The notes: generated by a model from the sequence alone, not told the origin. DNA of 51,210 nucleotides from Candidatus Stoquefichus massiliensis AP9 (GCF_000455285.1 NZ_HG005290.1:21979-73188), one strand, 5' to 3'; positions 25,895 through 33,993 are shown, counted from the stretch's first letter. Made by a program: numbers and translations.

Positions 25895-27066
25895 AACATG
25901 TTATTAGTTGGTTAGATACGAAATGCTCCCATTGCATCAAATGCTTGAAGTCATGTCCTACTGATGCTATTTCTATTGTAAACGAACAAGTCATTATTGA
26001 CGAATCCAAATGTATTCATTGTGACGTATGTATTCAATGCTGCCCATCACGTGTATTAAAAGTTCAAAGCGCTCATATGAATGAAACACTTCAGTGTCAT
26101 GAATATAATGTAGCTTTAATTCCAACAAGTCTTTTGTCTGATATGAAATCATATGATGATTTTCAAGAAATTTGTCAGGCTATTTTGAAATTGGGATTTG
26201 ATGAAGTACAGCATTATAGTGATATAGAAGGATTTTTATATAAAAAAGCGATTCAGGAAAGTCATGAAAAACCTGGAATATGGTTAACATCATTTTGTCC
26301 AACAATCAATTTATTGATTGAAAAGAATTATCCAACACTTCTTGATCAAGTATTGCCCTATGATTATCCTGTAGAAATTGCAGCAAGAAGAATTCGTGAA
26401 AGATTAAAGGACGTAGATGTTGGGATTTATTCATTGTGTGAATGTGTTGGTAAAATGACTTTAGCTAAAGAACCTTTTGGTAATGAAAATTCAGCTATTG
26501 ATTATGCAATGACAATATCACATATCTTTCCCAAGATTAATAAATTAAAAGATCATCAAAAATATCCAATTAAAATGAATCGTTATGGTGTAAAAAGTAA
26601 TGTTGAAGATTTATTTGGTAATCGTAGCTTATCTGTTGTACGAGTAGAAGGATTGAATCAAACGAAAAGTTTGTTAGAATTGATTGAATTTGATCGTATT
26701 CAGCATGTTGATTTGGTCGCAATGTATGCCTGTTATCAGGGATGTATAGGTGGCTATTATTTATGGTCAAATCCTTTTGAAGGATGTTATAACATTGAAA
26801 GTATGATGGATGAGTATACATCAGATAATATTCAGTTAGATGAAGAAAATTATCGTATAGATCGACAATTAGATCGCCAGGAAATGAAATCAATGAAAGA
26901 AAGAATGACCTGGTTTGCGAAAGTCAATGACATCTTAGAAACTTTACCACAATATGACTGTGGTGCTTGTGGTTTTGCGAATTGCCGTAGTTTAGCACAA
27001 AGTGTTGTTGATGGAAAGGTTGATATTCAAATATGTCGTGTGAGAAAACAGGGTGATAAAAAATGA
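25891..27066 (+). CDS. Hydrogenase-like iron-sulfur protein with altered H-cluster site
   Basis: 391 aa. N-terminal bacterial-type ferredoxin with two [4Fe-4S] motifs (Cys12, 15, 18, 22 and Cys41, 44, 47, 51). The middle region (about 70-300) resembles the [FeFe]-hydrogenase large-subunit C-terminal domain. Its L1 motif reads TSFCP (133-137), L2 reads CECVGK (183-188, with the Lys kept), and L3 reads ACYQGC (280-285). Thus the four cysteines that hold the [4Fe-4S] part of the H-cluster are present, but the proton-transfer cysteine is Phe135 and the methionines near the active site are changed. A further four-cysteine domain (Cys357, 360, 365, 382) ends the protein. It is likely a redox or H2 sensor or an electron carrier rather than a hydrogenase. 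Overlaps both neighbours by four bases. Confidence 0.8.
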   Translation: MKHVISWLDTKCSHCIKCLKSCPTDAISIVNEQVIIDESKCIHCDVCIQCCPSRVLKVQSAHMNETLQCHEYNVALIPTSLLSDMKSYDDFQEICQAILKLGFDEVQHYSDIEGFLYKKAIQESHEKPGIWLTSFCPTINLLIEKNYPTLLDQVLPYDYPVEIAARRIRERLKDVDVGIYSLCECVGKMTLAKEPFGNENSAIDYAMTISHIFPKINKLKDHQKYPIKMNRYGVKSNVEDLFGNRSLSVVRVEGLNQTKSLLELIEFDRIQHVDLVAMYACYQGCIGGYYLWSNPFEGCYNIESMMDEYTSDNIQLDEENYRIDRQLDRQEMKSMKERMTWFAKVNDILETLPQYDCGACGFANCRSLAQSVVDGKVDIQICRVRKQGDKK

Positions 27067-27392
27067 AATTAGAGATATGTATTCAAGAATTAGAATTTAC
27101 ATTTGTTAATGAGGCGTCCCTTGATAAAAATGTAGAAAATGTTTATATCGGTGATTTATTGAGTATGGTTATGCGAAAAGCTAATGAAGATTCTCTTTGG
27201 CTGACAGTGCAGACACATGTGAATGCTATAGCTGTTGCTGAAATGCTTGATTTTGCAGCGATTGTTTTTGTTGAAGGATTGTGGCCTGATGAAGATGCTA
27301 TCACTAAGGCAAATGATTTAAACATTCCCTTGTTTGTTAGTCAGGATGATGCCTATATATTAGCTAAGAAATTAGCCCAAAAAGGAATATAA
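27063..27392 (+). CDS. DRTGG-domain-like protein 2
   Basis: 109-residue protein related in layout to the DRTGG protein at 25137. The matching core is LWLTVQTHVNAIAVAEMLDFAAIVFVEGLWPDE (45-77), to be compared with LLITGLANMQIFHTANTLDLAAILIVRGKTVDE in the first copy, followed by NIPLFVSQDDAYILAKKLAQKG. Both end with a strand and an amphipathic helix. Two diverged copies in one operon might form a heterodimer or bind different ligands; that is inference. Overlap of four bases with the upstream gene, and its stop overlaps the start of the PHP gene by one base. Confidence 0.65.
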   Translation: MKLEICIQELEFTFVNEASLDKNVENVYIGDLLSMVMRKANEDSLWLTVQTHVNAIAVAEMLDFAAIVFVEGLWPDEDAITKANDLNIPLFVSQDDAYILAKKLAQKGI

Positions 27393-28090
27393 TGATGTTT
27401 TATGATTTGCATATTCATTCTGCATTATCACCCTGTAGTGATGATGATATGACATTAAATAATATTGTTAATATGGCTTATTTAAAAGAATTAGATATAA
27501 TTGCAATCACTGATCATAACTCTGTGAAACAACTTTATCATTTACCTACTGTTGCAAAAGGTAAGGTTAAGTATGTTTATGGAGTAGAAATACAAAGTCG
27601 TGAAGAAGTTCATATATTAGCTTATTTTTTAGAAAATCAATGTTTAGATGACATTCAGTTATTTTTGGATTCTTATCTTATTGAAGAACCTAATGATGAA
27701 TATTATTTTGGTCATCAATATATATTTAATGAATTTGATCAGATTATAGATGAAGAAAGAAGATTACTTATTAAATCATTAGATTTATCTGTTGAAGAAA
27801 TTATTAATTGGATTCATGATCATCATGGTATTGCAGTATTTGCTCATGCAATGAGTGAAAGATTTTCAATTATGCATGTTTTTATGGGAATTGATGAAAC
27901 TTTGGATATTGATGGTATAGAAATTACGGAAAGTAAGCATCAAGAAGAACTGATTGATCGATATCCTTATTTAAAAAATAAAGCATGGTTTATCAGTAGT
28001 GATGCTCATCGATTAGATATGATTAGTGAACCACGTTATCAAATAAGTGAAGAAGATTTTTATGGATTATGGAGGAGACGGTATGGATGA
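27392..28090 (+). CDS. PHP-domain phosphoesterase
   Basis: 232-residue stand-alone PHP domain. All metal ligands of the trinuclear site are in place: DLHIHS near the N terminus (HxH), ITDHN (about 39-43), Glu in VYGVEIQS, His in VFAHAMS, and SSDAH near residue 200. Relatives hydrolyse small phosphate esters such as nucleoside 3',5'-bisphosphates or histidinol phosphate. Length fits the YciV-like group better than HisK. Inside a hydrogenase operon it may remove a phosphate from a signal nucleotide or a protein; there is no direct evidence. ATG 27395 is an equally possible start. Confidence 0.85.
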   Translation: MMFYDLHIHSALSPCSDDDMTLNNIVNMAYLKELDIIAITDHNSVKQLYHLPTVAKGKVKYVYGVEIQSREEVHILAYFLENQCLDDIQLFLDSYLIEEPNDEYYFGHQYIFNEFDQIIDEERRLLIKSLDLSVEEIINWIHDHHGIAVFAHAMSERFSIMHVFMGIDETLDIDGIEITESKHQEELIDRYPYLKNKAWFISSDAHRLDMISEPRYQISEEDFYGLWRRRYG

Positions 28091-28616
28091 ATTATCTTTA
28101 AATATTTTAGATATTGCCTATAATTCAATTCGTGCAAAAGCTTCTTTCATTCGAATTTCTATTGAAGATAGTGTTAAGAAAAATCTTATTCGAATTGTGA
28201 TTGAAGATAATGGAGAGGGAATGGATGAAGAAACTGTCCAAAAAGTTATTGATCCGTTTTATACAACGAGAACAACTCGAAAAGTTGGATTGGGTATTCC
28301 TTTATTTAAACAGAATGCTGAATTAACTGGAGGTTCATTAAGTATTCAATCACAAATTAATCATGGGACAATACTGACTGCGAATTTTGTTAAAAATCAT
28401 ATAGATACACCTATAATGGGTGATATTATTGAAACGATGTTAACTTTGATTCAGGCAAATGAATATATTGATTATGAGTTTAATTATAAAACGGATGATT
28501 TTTCGTTTTTAATGAAAACAAGTGAAATGAAAGACATTCTAGGTGATGTCAAAATTACGGAACCTGATGTTCTCTTATGGATAAAAGATTTTATGAAGGA
28601 GGGACTAAAAAAATGA
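28083..28616 (+). CDS. GHKL ATPase, histidine-kinase-like ATPase domain
   Basis: About 177 aa. N box LDIAYNSIRAKA near the start, G1 box VIEDNGEGMD, F box DPFYTTRTTRKVG, then GLGIPLFKQNAELTGGSLSIQS. The sequence resembles the catalytic domain of sensor histidine kinases, without sensor or phosphoacceptor part, so it differs from the RsbW-type protein at 25487. The C-terminal 60 residues are extra and not recognised. The frame opens at 28047, but GGAGGAG (28071-28077) marks ATG 28083 as the start; it overlaps the PHP gene by eight bases. Likely to act on another product of this operon or on a partner elsewhere. Confidence 0.8.
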   Translation: MDELSLNILDIAYNSIRAKASFIRISIEDSVKKNLIRIVIEDNGEGMDEETVQKVIDPFYTTRTTRKVGLGIPLFKQNAELTGGSLSIQSQINHGTILTANFVKNHIDTPIMGDIIETMLTLIQANEYIDYEFNYKTDDFSFLMKTSEMKDILGDVKITEPDVLLWIKDFMKEGLKK

Positions 28617-28981
28617 AATCGTTAGAAGATTTAAAGAAAATTAGAGAAGCGGCTCAAAACAAAATGACAATGCGCATGGATGACGATCAGAAATATCGTG
28701 TTGTTGTAGGAATGGCAACTTGTGGTATTGCAGCTGGCGCAAGACCAGTTTTAAACACTATAGTTGAAGAAGTTGCAAGAGCTAAATTACCAGTGACTGT
28801 TCTACAAACAGGTTGTATTGGAATGTGTACATTGGAACCTATTGTTGAAGTTTTTGATAAAGATGACAATAAAACGACATATGTTTTAGTAGATGCTAAA
28901 AAAGCGAAAGAAATTGTTGTACGTCATTTAATGAATGATGAAGTTGTTGATGAATATACTGTTGGAAAATATAAGAGATAA
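28613..28981 (+). CDS. Thioredoxin-like [2Fe-2S] ferredoxin of hydrogenase operon
   Basis: 122 aa. Pattern VVVGMATCGIAAGARPVL (31-48) and LQTGCIGMCTLEP (64-76) gives Cys37, Cys68 and Cys72. Only three of the four NuoE-type cysteines are evident; TCGIAAGAR is typical for this small family linked to NuoF-like hydrogenase subunits. It probably relays electrons to or from the flavin subunit. The frame opens earlier (28577), but SD GGAGGG (28598-28603) points to ATG 28613, which lies in an ATGA overlap with the preceding ATPase gene. Confidence 0.85.
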   Translation: MKSLEDLKKIREAAQNKMTMRMDDDQKYRVVVGMATCGIAAGARPVLNTIVEEVARAKLPVTVLQTGCIGMCTLEPIVEVFDKDDNKTTYVLVDAKKAKEIVVRHLMNDEVVDEYTVGKYKR

Positions 28982-28992
28982 GGAGGATGGAC

Positions 28993-30786
28993 ATGGAAAG
29001 AATACAAGTATTAGTCTGTGCTGGTACAGGATGTAGTATTGGTAATTCTGGTGATTTGATTGAAGCGTTTAGAAGTGAAATCAAGTCAATGGGATTAGAA
29101 AACGAAGTGAGTGTATTACGTACTGGATGTTTAGGTCTTTGTGGTGTTGGTCCAAATGTTTCTATATATCCTGATAATATTATTTACAAATCTGTTAAAG
29201 TTGAAGATGTTAAAGAAATTGTTATGGAACATTTCTACAAAGGTCGACCAGTTCAACGCTTAATGTTGAATGAATCTGATCAAGAAACAAATGAAATTCA
29301 TGATATTAACAAAACAAAATTCTATTCTAAACAAAAACGTATAGCATTACATAATTGTGGTGTTATTGATCCAGAAAATATTGACGAATATATTGCGAAA
29401 GATGGTTACTTTGCACTTGGGAAAGTCCTTACAGAAATGCAACCACAGGAAGTCGTGGATGTCATCAAAGCGAGTGGTTTAAGAGGCCGAGGTGGTGGTG
29501 GTTTCCCAACTGGACTTAAATGGCAGTTTGCATTAAATGAACCAGGTGATGAAAAATATGTTATTTGTAATGCGGACGAAGGAGATCCTGGAGCGTTTAT
29601 GGATCGTTCTATACTTGAAGGAAATCCTCATAGTGTTATTGAAGCGATGGCGATTGCAGCCTATGCAATTGGAGCACATTATGGATATATTTATATTCGT
29701 GCTGAATATCCAATTGCTGTTGAAAGACTAAAACATGCGATTGGTGAGGCTAAAAAATTAGGCTTGTTAGGTGAAAATATTTTTGGAACAGGATTTGATT
29801 TTGATTTGGAAATTCGTTTAGGTGCTGGTGCGTTTGTTTGTGGTGAAGAAACTGCACTTATTCAATCAATTGAAGGTGAAAGAGGAATGCCAAATCCTAA
29901 GCCTCCATTTCCTGCACATAAAGGTGTCTGGGGGAAACCGACAATTATCAATAATGTTGAAACATATGCAAATATTGCACAGATTATCATTCATGGTGCT
30001 GATTGGTTTCAATCTATTGGGACTGAAACTTCTTCTGGAACAAAAGTTTTTGCATTAGGTGGTAAAATTACAAATACTGGACTTGTTGAAGTTCCAATGG
30101 GTACGACATTGCGTGAGGTTATCTATGAAATAGGTGGTGGATGTCCAAACCGAAAACAATTTAAAGCTGTTCAAACAGGTGGTCCATCAGGTGGGTGCTT
30201 AACAGAAAGTCAATTGGATACACCTATTGGGTTCGATGAACTCGTTAAACTAGGATCTATGATGGGTTCTGGTGGTATGATTGTTTTAGATGAAGATAAC
30301 TGTATGGTTGATGTAGCAAGATTCTATATGGATTTTATTGTTGATGAATCTTGTGGTAAATGTTCACCATGTCGTATTGGAACAAAACGTATGCTTGAAT
30401 TATTAGAATCCATTTGTAATGGTGAAGGAACAATGGAAACTTTGGATGAACTTGAAGTTTTAGCTCATACCATTAAAGATACAGCACTTTGTGGTTTAGG
30501 ACAATCTGCTCCAAATCCTGTTCTTTCTACAATTTCACAATTTAGAGATGAATATATAGCTCATATTATAGATAAAAAGTGTCCTGCTGGTGTTTGTAAA
30601 GCATTGTTATCTTATGAAATTGATGAAGATAAATGTCGTAAGTGTGGTCTTTGTGCAAGACAATGTCCTGCCAATGCTATTGAGGGTGAACTTGGAAAAG
30701 TCCCATATCATATTGATCAAGAAAAATGTATCAAATGTGGTAACTGCTTGAAAGCATGTCACTTTGGTGTCATTACAAGAAAGTAG
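28993..30786 (+). CDS. hydB: NuoF-like NAD(P)H-binding flavoprotein hydrogenase subunit
   Basis: About 597 aa. Domain order: thioredoxin-like [2Fe-2S] (Cys9, Cys14, Cys46, Cys50); FMN/NADH domain with GLRGRGGGGFPTGLKW and GDPGAFMDRSILEGNPHSVIEAM; SLBB; the [4Fe-4S] site SCGKCSPCR; and two C-terminal ferredoxin motifs (CRKCGLCARQC, CIKCGNCLKAC). This is the HydB of trimeric or tetrameric hydrogenases, where electron bifurcation between NADH and ferredoxin has been shown in Thermotoga and acetogens. ATG 28987 touches the SD AGGAGG (28981-28986) directly, while ATG 28993 has a proper 6-base gap, so the latter is chosen. Confidence 0.93.
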   Translation: MERIQVLVCAGTGCSIGNSGDLIEAFRSEIKSMGLENEVSVLRTGCLGLCGVGPNVSIYPDNIIYKSVKVEDVKEIVMEHFYKGRPVQRLMLNESDQETNEIHDINKTKFYSKQKRIALHNCGVIDPENIDEYIAKDGYFALGKVLTEMQPQEVVDVIKASGLRGRGGGGFPTGLKWQFALNEPGDEKYVICNADEGDPGAFMDRSILEGNPHSVIEAMAIAAYAIGAHYGYIYIRAEYPIAVERLKHAIGEAKKLGLLGENIFGTGFDFDLEIRLGAGAFVCGEETALIQSIEGERGMPNPKPPFPAHKGVWGKPTIINNVETYANIAQIIIHGADWFQSIGTETSSGTKVFALGGKITNTGLVEVPMGTTLREVIYEIGGGCPNRKQFKAVQTGGPSGGCLTESQLDTPIGFDELVKLGSMMGSGGMIVLDEDNCMVDVARFYMDFIVDESCGKCSPCRIGTKRMLELLESICNGEGTMETLDELEVLAHTIKDTALCGLGQSAPNPVLSTISQFRDEYIAHIIDKKCPAGVCKALLSYEIDEDKCRKCGLCARQCPANAIEGELGKVPYHIDQEKCIKCGNCLKACHFGVITRK

Positions 30787-30795
30787 GTGGAAAGA

Positions 30796-32547
30796 ATGGG
30801 AAAAATAAAATTAACTATAAATAATCGTCAGGTTGAAGCTTATGAAGGAAAAACAATCTTAGAAGTTGCAAGAGAAAATGGCATTCATATACCTACTTTA
30901 TGTTATTTAAAGGATTATACAGGAACTGGCGCTTGTCGTGTTTGTCAGGTTGAAGTTGAAGGTGTCAAAAATTTATGTGCTGCCTGTGTTTATCCAGTAA
31001 GAGAGGGTATGGTTATTAAAACAAATTCAATGCGTGCTTTAGATGCGCGTCGTCGAGTTGTTGAATTAATTGTTTCTAATCATTCTAAAGATTGTTTGTC
31101 TTGTATTCGAAACACAAATTGCGAATTGCAACGTTTATGTCAAGAATTAGGTGTTCGTGAAGATGCTTTTAAAGGTATGAAAACTGTTCCAACATTTGAT
31201 GAAGTCTCACCAGGTGTTGTGAGAAATACATCAAAATGTATTTTATGTGGTCGTTGTATTGCAGCTTGCAAGAAACATCAGGAACTTGGTGTTTTAGGTT
31301 TTATGGAACGTGGATTTAAAACAAAAGTAGGACCTGTGTTTGATCGTAGTTTAAATGATGTTAACTGTATGCAATGTGGGCAATGTATTAATGTTTGTCC
31401 AGTTGGAGCTTTGCAGGAAAAAGAAGAGATTCACAATGTAATAGAAGCGCTTAACGATCCAACAAAACATGTTGTTGTTCAGACTGCGCCAGCTGTACGT
31501 GCGAGTTTAGGTGAAGAGTTTGGTATGCCAATTGGGACACGTGTCACTGGTAAGATGGCTGCAGCATTAAAATTGCTAGGATTTGATAAGGTTTATGATA
31601 CAAATTTTGGAGCAGATTTAACAATTATGGAAGAAGGTTATGAATTTATTCATCGTCTACAAAATGGTGGAAAATTACCAATGATTACTTCATGCTCGCC
31701 AGGGTGGATTAATTACTGTGAAAAAGAATATCCAGATTTGCTTGATCATTTATCATCATGCAAATCACCTCATATGATGTTAGGGGCCATGATTAAATCT
31801 TATTATGCTAAGCAACATCAACTGGATCCTAAAAATATTTATGTTGTTTCAATTATGCCTTGTGTTGCTAAAAAAGGTGAAAAAGAACGCCCACAAATGA
31901 TTAAAGACGGAATGAAAGATGTTGATGCAGTTTTAACGACAAGAGAACTTGGGAAACTGATTAAGATGTTTGGCGTTAACTTTGTTGATTTAAAAGATGA
32001 AGAGTTTGATCAGGATATGTTTGGAGAATATACAGGAGCTGGTGTTATTTTTGGTGCTAGTGGTGGAGTCATGGAAGCTGCACTTCGTACAGTTGTTGAT
32101 GTTCTGACACAACAAGATCTTGATAGTATTGAATATCATGCTGTAAGAGGTCAAAGAGGTTTAAAAGAAGCGAGTCTGCAAGTTGGAGATATGACTGTGC
32201 ATGTTGCTGTTGCTCATAGTATGGCTATTGCTAAGCCATTGTTAGATGATATTCGAACGGGTCATTCTAAATATCATTTTATTGAAATAATGGGATGTCC
32301 TGGTGGATGTATTAATGGTGGTGGACAATCCTATGTCAATGCTTTGATGAGAAACAGTGGCTTCGATTTCAAAGGAGCTCGTGCAAAAGCACTGTATGAT
32401 GAAGATCGTGCTATGCCTGCGAGAAAATCTCACAAAAATACTCAAATTCAAAAACTTTATGAAGATTTCTTAGGTCAACCTAATTCTCATCTTGCGCATG
32501 AGTTGCTGCATACTACTTATGAAAAGAAAGATAAATTTAAAAAATAA
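30796..32547 (+). CDS. hydA: [FeFe]-hydrogenase catalytic subunit
   Basis: 583 aa. N-terminal plant-type [2Fe-2S] (Cys36, 47, 50, 64), His-ligated [4Fe-4S] (His96, Cys100, 103, 109), two ferredoxin clusters (Cys148-158 and Cys191-201), then the H-cluster domain. L1 is TSCSPGW (298-304), L2 MPCVAKKGE (354-362), L3 MGCPGGCINGGGQ (499-511), with TGGVMEAALR-like SGGVMEAALR between. A C-terminal small-subunit stretch (SHKNTQIQKLYEDFLG) is fused. L1 has Ser301 where clostridial CpI has a second Cys; see findings. The maturases HydE, HydF and HydG are not in the window. Start ATG 30796 (SD AGGTGG 30785-30790) replaces an upstream GTG that is part of the SD. Confidence 0.95.
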   Translation: MGKIKLTINNRQVEAYEGKTILEVARENGIHIPTLCYLKDYTGTGACRVCQVEVEGVKNLCAACVYPVREGMVIKTNSMRALDARRRVVELIVSNHSKDCLSCIRNTNCELQRLCQELGVREDAFKGMKTVPTFDEVSPGVVRNTSKCILCGRCIAACKKHQELGVLGFMERGFKTKVGPVFDRSLNDVNCMQCGQCINVCPVGALQEKEEIHNVIEALNDPTKHVVVQTAPAVRASLGEEFGMPIGTRVTGKMAAALKLLGFDKVYDTNFGADLTIMEEGYEFIHRLQNGGKLPMITSCSPGWINYCEKEYPDLLDHLSSCKSPHMMLGAMIKSYYAKQHQLDPKNIYVVSIMPCVAKKGEKERPQMIKDGMKDVDAVLTTRELGKLIKMFGVNFVDLKDEEFDQDMFGEYTGAGVIFGASGGVMEAALRTVVDVLTQQDLDSIEYHAVRGQRGLKEASLQVGDMTVHVAVAHSMAIAKPLLDDIRTGHSKYHFIEIMGCPGGCINGGGQSYVNALMRNSGFDFKGARAKALYDEDRAMPARKSHKNTQIQKLYEDFLGQPNSHLAHELLHTTYEKKDKFKK

Positions 32548-32575
32548 GAGATTCATAGTAGATATTTCATAATAC

Positions 32576-32610
32576 TTAAAAGGACAATGATCATTGTCCT
32601 TTATCTTATT
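32576..32610 (+). terminator. Hairpin after the hydrogenase operon
   Basis: Near-perfect palindrome with 10-bp arms AAAGGACAAT (32579-32588) and ATTGTCCTTT (32593-32602). The T tract after it is short (TTATCTTATT), so termination may be moderate. Confidence 0.65.
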
Positions 32611-32704
32611 GGTAGAAAATTATGTTAATAATATTTATGCAATTCACGCCTTTTCTTGACAAAATTTTCATACTCTTTCATGTATGATAAGAGTGGTGAT
32701 AGTT

Positions 32705-33058
32705 ATGAAATATAAAATTGTTTATTTGAAAGAAAATTTTTTGGAAACAGCAACACAATATCCAATCCTAATAACTCTTTTGTATTCTTCACAAAAGAGT
32801 TTATATGATACAAAGCAAATAGAATTAATTTTTCAGCCTATTGGTAAAAACAAAGATAGACTTTTAAAAACAATTCAATTACGTGATGATTATGATTATT
32901 ATCATGGTATACATCAGTTAAATAATCCAATTACAGATGAAAAGGTAACAATTAAATTAAATGAATTTGATATAGATGTAGATGAATTTGGCGAAAATCA
33001 TGTTATTTTTGATATAATGAAGACTTTTTCTAAAAACTTTTATATGATTATGGCATAA
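32705..33058 (+). CDS. sirA: Probable SirA, sporulation inhibitor of replication
   Basis: 117 aa. The segment KQIELIFQPIG (37-47) and the C-terminal IFDIMKTFSKNFYMIMA (101-117) follow the pattern of Bacillus SirA (KQIQYITQPIP and FFEVLKKVSPCFLAM, as I remember it). Position supports this: in Bacillus, sirA lies between tkt and yneF, and here yneF follows directly. SirA binds DnaA domain I and stops new rounds of replication when Spo0A is active. This copy is shorter than the Bacillus one (about 148 aa). Start ATG 32705 has SD GGTGAT; the open frame upstream (from 32684) includes no SD. TTGACA at 32656-32661 may be part of its promoter. Identity is likely, not certain. Confidence 0.65.
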   Translation: MKYKIVYLKENFLETATQYPILITLLYSSQKSLYDTKQIELIFQPIGKNKDRLLKTIQLRDDYDYYHGIHQLNNPITDEKVTIKLNEFDIDVDEFGENHVIFDIMKTFSKNFYMIMA

Positions 33059-33123
33059 TTGGTTTTACAAATCAAATCATTGTATGCTATAATAATCAAG
33101 TAATTGAAATGGAGGATTGAAAA

Positions 33124-33324
33124 ATGTTATATGGATTTTTAGGACTTGCTGTGGGTCTTGCTATAGGGTTCTTCGTATCACGATATGTATTCAAGAAAAA
33201 TTTAAAGAAGAATCCACCAATCAATGAAAAAATGATTCGTGCAATGTTTATGGAGATGGGACGTAAACCAAATGAGACTCAAATCAAGAGAATTATGAAA
33301 AGTATCAATGATCAATACAAATAA
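33124..33324 (+). CDS. yneF: YneF family (UPF0154) membrane protein
   Basis: 66-residue protein with one N-terminal membrane helix (residues 2-20, LYGFLGLAVGLAIGFFVSR) and a basic cytoplasmic tail with the family motif NPPINEKMIRAMFMEMGRKPNETQIKRIMKSIN. Function not established. Next to sirA as in Bacillus. SD TGGAGGA at 33111-33117. Its stop codon is inside its terminator. Confidence 0.93.
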   Translation: MLYGFLGLAVGLAIGFFVSRYVFKKNLKKNPPINEKMIRAMFMEMGRKPNETQIKRIMKSINDQYK

Positions 33325-33344
33325 GGGCAGACCCTTATTTTTTG
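33320..33344 (+). terminator. Terminator of yneF
   Basis: AATAAGGG (33320-33327), loop CAGA, CCCTTATT (33332-33339), T-rich tail. Confidence 0.88.
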
Positions 33345-33351
33345 TTATTCG

Positions 33352-33993
33352 ATGAAAATATATTTAACACGTCATTCTAAGACTGTCTGGAATCAAGAAA
33401 AAAGATTACAGGGGAGATGTGATTCTCCTTTAACACCAGAGGGAATAGAAAATGCAATAGCTTTAAAAAAATATCTTGATCAGTCTCAACTCTCTTTTGA
33501 TTATATTTATTCAAGCCCTATTCAAAGAGCTTATCAAACAGCAGCGTTATTATTTGATGAAAATCTGATTATTCAAGATGATAATCTTGTTGAAATGAAT
33601 TTCGGTGTTTTTGAAGGTCGAAAAATTTCAGATATTCTTAAAACAGATGAAGTACTTTATAATTGTTTGTGGCATCATCCAGAACAATTTACACGTATAT
33701 CTCAAGGTGAAAGTTATGATGAGGTTATAAAACGTGCACATAGTTTTTTGAATCAATTAAGACAATTAGAATCAGATAGTCATGTTATGGTGGTGACTCA
33801 TGGAATGTATTTTATTGTTTTATTGGCAACAATGCTAGGATTAGATAAAAAAGATTATGTTCTGATTAATCAAAAAGTTGTTGAAGGATGTTCTTTAACA
33901 TTAGTTGAAGAGATAAACGGACATTATCAACTTATCAAATACAATCAATGTGATTTTTTGCCACATATTATGAATGCGTCATTTGCAAAATAA
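33352..33993 (+). CDS. Histidine phosphatase (phosphoglycerate-mutase-like)
   Basis: 213 aa, branch of the phosphoglycerate mutase/acid phosphatase superfamily. The catalytic motif reads LTRHSKTVWN (5-14), with phospho-His in RHS where RHG is usual; LQGRCDSPLTPEG, SSPIQRAYQTA, EMNFGVFEGR and VTHGMYF complete the active site. Probably a phosphatase of small sugar or acid phosphates; substrate unknown. The gene begins only 8 bases after the yneF terminator tail and has no visible SD, so it may depend on read-through or be weakly translated. Ends in a strong terminator shared with plsY. Confidence 0.85.
   Translation: MKIYLTRHSKTVWNQEKRLQGRCDSPLTPEGIENAIALKKYLDQSQLSFDYIYSSPIQRAYQTAALLFDENLIIQDDNLVEMNFGVFEGRKISDILKTDEVLYNCLWHHPEQFTRISQGESYDEVIKRAHSFLNQLRQLESDSHVMVVTHGMYFIVLLATMLGLDKKDYVLINQKVVEGCSLTLVEEINGHYQLIKYNQCDFLPHIMNASFAK

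Noticed and set aside
29537-30058. Open frames in other phases inside the NuoF-like gene
   Set aside because: They are shadows of the strongly conserved flavoprotein frame.
32650-32665. Spo0A box before the SirA-like gene
   Set aside because: The complement reads TTTGTCAAG, only a partial match to TGTCGAA, and it coincides with a -35-like TTGACA.
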